From: a crenarchaeote SCGC AAA261-N23
Lineage (GTDB): Archaea > Thermoproteota > Thermoprotei > Gearchaeales > Gearchaeaceae
NCBI GenBank assembly: GCA_000375685.1
Contig: AQVQ01000031.1
Location: 1 to 14,650 of the forward strand
Direction: 5' to 3'
Length of the DNA stretch: 14,650 bases
Numbering within the stretch: the first letter of the stretch is position 1; each line of letters begins with the position of its first letter. Below are positions 12,691 to 14,650 of this stretch, in pieces. The notes below the pieces were generated by a model that worked only from the letters and a program-made list of their open reading frames with translations, did no database searches and was not told the origin of the DNA. The translations under genes and the position numbers were made by a program.

Positions 12691-13927
12691 GGTATTTCAC
12701 ACCTACTTTTAAAAGATCTGAAAGGAAATTAGGATATGAATCCTTAATGCATTCGATGCCTTTAATTATACATGAATCTTTTGCAACTAGTGAAGCTATA
12801 GAAAACGCCATTGCAATACGATGATCTCCAAAGCTTTGAAAAGTAGCACTTTTGAATTCTTCTTTCCCTTTTATTTCAATGTAATCATTATCCGTTTTAA
12901 CTTCAACCCCTAATCTTCTCAAATTGAAAGCCACAGTCTCTATTCTATTGCTTTCTTTATATCTTAAATGTTCAATTCCTTTTATCCTAGTTGTTCCTTT
13001 TGCTTTAGCTGCGATTACTGAAAGAATTGGAACAGAATCTGGACAATTTTTGCAATTAATTTCTGTAGCTTCCAAATTGGATTCTTGGGCTTCAATGTAA
13101 TTTTCACCCTCGTAAATTCTTCCATTCATTCTTTTAACTATATCAATGAATTCACTATCGGCCTGATATGGATCTTTGAAAGTATTCCAAAGTTTTACTT
13201 TACCTTTGAGCAATCCTGCAGCTATAAAAAATGAGGCTGATGATAAGTCTGCAGGAATGTTAATTTCAGTTGGCTTATAATCTTGCTTTTCAACATAGAA
13301 GCTATTATTTTCATGATTCACTTCTACTGAAAATTCATTCATCATTTTAATTGTAAGTTTTACGTAGGTCTCAGAAACAAGATCGCCTATTACGTTGATT
13401 TTAAGGCCAATTTTTGGAGATATAATTAGGAGACCTGAAATATACTGCGAAGATATGTTACCTAAAATATTTACTTCATTGTTTTTTATCTTACCGCCCT
13501 TTATAGCGATAGGTGGGAAACCTTCTTTTGAAATTGTCTCAATTCCTAAGCTATTAAGAGCAGATTCCAATGGCCAAATAGGCCTTTTACACAAGGATTT
13601 GCTTCCGCTAAGTATTGTTATTCCTTTAGCTAGCGCTGCGACTGAACACGCAATTCTTAAAGTTGTGCCGGAGTTTTTACAGTCAATAATTTTAGATGTG
13701 CTTGAAGGTAATCCTTTTCCTAAAAATTTATTTTCAGATATTTTACCACCAAATAGCTTGAAAGCTCTTAAAGTTGCATTTGTATCTGAACTTATTAGCA
13801 GGTTATTTATAGTAGTTGTACCATTGCAAAGTAAAGATAGGAAAACAGCTCTATGTGTATAACTTTTTGATGATGGAGGTGTTATCTCTCCCTCTACTCT
13901 TTCAGGAGGAATTATAATCAATTCCAC
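12680..13927 (-). CDS. aroA: 3-phosphoshikimate 1-carboxyvinyltransferase (EPSP synthase)
   Basis: A 415-aa enzyme joining shikimate-3-phosphate and PEP. Motifs in order are PPSSKSYTHRA (17-27, Lys21 and Arg26 bind substrate), NSGTTLR (85-91, PEP-site loop), the catalytic Asp in CPDSVP (Asp297), RYKESNRI (322-329) and GDHRIAMAF (367-375). Two inverse-barrel domains with the usual hinge are consistent with the length. The start is GTG 13927 (GTG GAA TTG ATT), overlapping the aroK TGA by 10 bases. TTG 13921 is possible but loses conserved N-terminal residues. It is the second visible gene of the aromatic operon, directly after the kinase that makes its substrate. Confidence 0.96.
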   Translation of the reverse strand: MELIIIPPERVEGEITPPSSKSYTHRAVFLSLLCNGTTTINNLLISSDTNATLRAFKLFGGKISENKFLGKGLPSSTSKIIDCKNSGTTLRIACSVAALAKGITILSGSKSLCKRPIWPLESALNSLGIETISKEGFPPIAIKGGKIKNNEVNILGNISSQYISGLLIISPKIGLKINVIGDLVSETYVKLTIKMMNEFSVEVNHENNSFYVEKQDYKPTEINIPADLSSASFFIAAGLLKGKVKLWNTFKDPYQADSEFIDIVKRMNGRIYEGENYIEAQESNLEATEINCKNCPDSVPILSVIAAKAKGTTRIKGIEHLRYKESNRIETVAFNLRRLGVEVKTDNDYIEIKGKEEFKSATFQSFGDHRIAMAFSIASLVAKDSCIIKGIECIKDSYPNFLSDLLKVGVKYHVG

Positions 13928-14650
13928 GACTTAGACCCCAAAGTTTCCGTTATTATAACGTTCATGCCGAATTCTTTCCATATTTCAGCTATAGGATCTG
14001 GATTGTCGGATATCGCTACAACAGAAGGCCCTGTCCCCGATAAGGTTGAAGCTAAAGCACCTCTTTCTATAGCAAGAATTATAGGCTTCAAACTATCATT
14101 AAGAGCTGCACACGATAAGAATGCATTTATATTCATTGCGTTTAGCCACTTCCCTTTCATTATAAGTTTGCAAGCATAGAATGCTAAATTACTCAAAAGT
14201 TTAAATTTATCTGGATTTATGCTAGCTTTTTCCCTTATAGAATCGGTAAAACCAATTATTACTTTATACAAACCAACTTCATAGCTGGATATAATTCTGA
14301 GCGAATAGTTATCCACTAAAAACAATCCACCGTTAATTGTTGCACATGCATCATCAAAAGCTCCCGTAACAGTAACTCCAGCAGCCTTGCAAGCTTCAAC
14401 ACAAAGCCTAGCTATATCGAAATTTCCGAGCTTTATTCCTATTGCATCTGTCATAGCTTTAATTAAAGCATTTCCAACAGCACTACTACTTTTAAGTCCT
14501 CTTGAAAATGGAATTTCTGAATATATTTTGATTCTAAAACCGCCATTGTATTCGAACTTATTCTTAACTAAGTTATAACACGAATTAACAAGCTTCAGAT
14601 CAACTTTTCTGTTCTCGTTTTTAATTTCAATTGTGGTAATAACTTCAGGT
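13918..14650 (-). CDS. aroK: Archaeal shikimate kinase, GHMP family (5' end beyond right edge)
   Basis: The open frame runs to the window edge: 243 codons are visible and roughly 40 N-terminal residues are missing compared with the family's usual size. The GHMP ATP-binding loop is seen as IPFSRGLKSSSAVGNAL near residue 50 of the visible part (about 14509-14461), and the C-terminal GHMP motif as LSGTGPSVVAI. This non-homologous replacement of bacterial P-loop AroK phosphorylates shikimate with ATP and is diagnostic of archaea. A start at ATG 14454 would discard the ATP loop and is wrong. The gene overlaps aroA by 10 bases and is first of the five visible genes, so any operon promoter lies outside the window. 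Confidence 0.93.
   Translation of the reverse strand, partial: PEVITTIEIKNENRKVDLKLVNSCYNLVKNKFEYNGGFRIKIYSEIPFSRGLKSSSAVGNALIKAMTDAIGIKLGNFDIARLCVEACKAAGVTVTGAFDDACATINGGLFLVDNYSLRIISSYEVGLYKVIIGFTDSIREKASINPDKFKLLSNLAFYACKLIMKGKWLNAMNINAFLSCAALNDSLKPIILAIERGALASTLSGTGPSVVAISDNPDPIAEIWKEFGMNVIITETLGSKSWN

Noticed and set aside
13395..13862. 155-codon rightward open frame inside aroA
   Set aside because: It is antisense to intact aroA motifs, has no promoter or SD and shows no recognisable protein features.

Overview
This AT-rich, densely packed window comes from an archaeon, most likely a thermophilic member of the Thermoproteota (Crenarchaeota). Four things point there: a CdvA/CdvB/CdvC (ESCRT-type) cell-division operon, an archaeal-type AsnRS, a GHMP-family archaeal shikimate kinase, and promoters with TATA-like boxes placed so that several genes look leaderless. 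The order (Sulfolobales, Acidilobales, Desulfurococcales or another) cannot be settled from the sequence alone. No RNA genes, transposases or CRISPR arrays were seen, and no gene-free stretch exceeds about 205 bases.

Region 1 (1-2331) holds acyl-CoA chemistry genes around an inverted duplication. A thiolase-like protein without the usual catalytic Cys and His reads leftward into a DUF35 Zn-ribbon/OB protein that is cut off by the window edge. A second copy of that DUF35 gene reads rightward and is coupled to a further DUF35 gene. Bases 1-151 are the exact reverse complement of 1421-1571. Inverting the DNA between the arms on paper gives a normal operon, thiolase-like > complete 169-aa DUF35 > second DUF35. 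The present arrangement is therefore a natural inversion or duplication, or a chimeric assembly or amplification joint at a contig end.

Region 2 (2328-5571, minus strand) is a compact four-gene division operon in transcription order: CdvB1-type ESCRT-III paralog, CdvA (PRC-barrel plus coiled coil), CdvB (ESCRT-III with C-terminal winged helix) and CdvC (MIT plus AAA+ ATPase). Together they would form the midcell division ring and its disassembly ATPase. The extra ESCRT-III at the head of the operon is the notable point.

Region 3 (5635-8518) has phosphoglycolate phosphatase and asparaginyl-tRNA synthetase as a leftward pair, divergent from NH3-dependent NAD synthetase (nadE). nadE carries a one-base frameshift at a GGG run near 7781-7783. 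Region 4 (8519-10551) has a six-helix DUF981-type membrane protein, a DUF1152 protein and a small two-helix membrane protein. The two rightward genes are preceded by operator-like palindromes.

Region 5 (10543-14650, minus strand) is a tightly overlapped aromatic amino acid operon: aroK (cut by the right edge) > aroA > aroC > chorismate mutase > prephenate dehydrogenase. It covers shikimate to chorismate and on towards tyrosine. Every junction overlaps, so translational coupling is likely. All three convergent gene pairs in the window also overlap at their stop codons.
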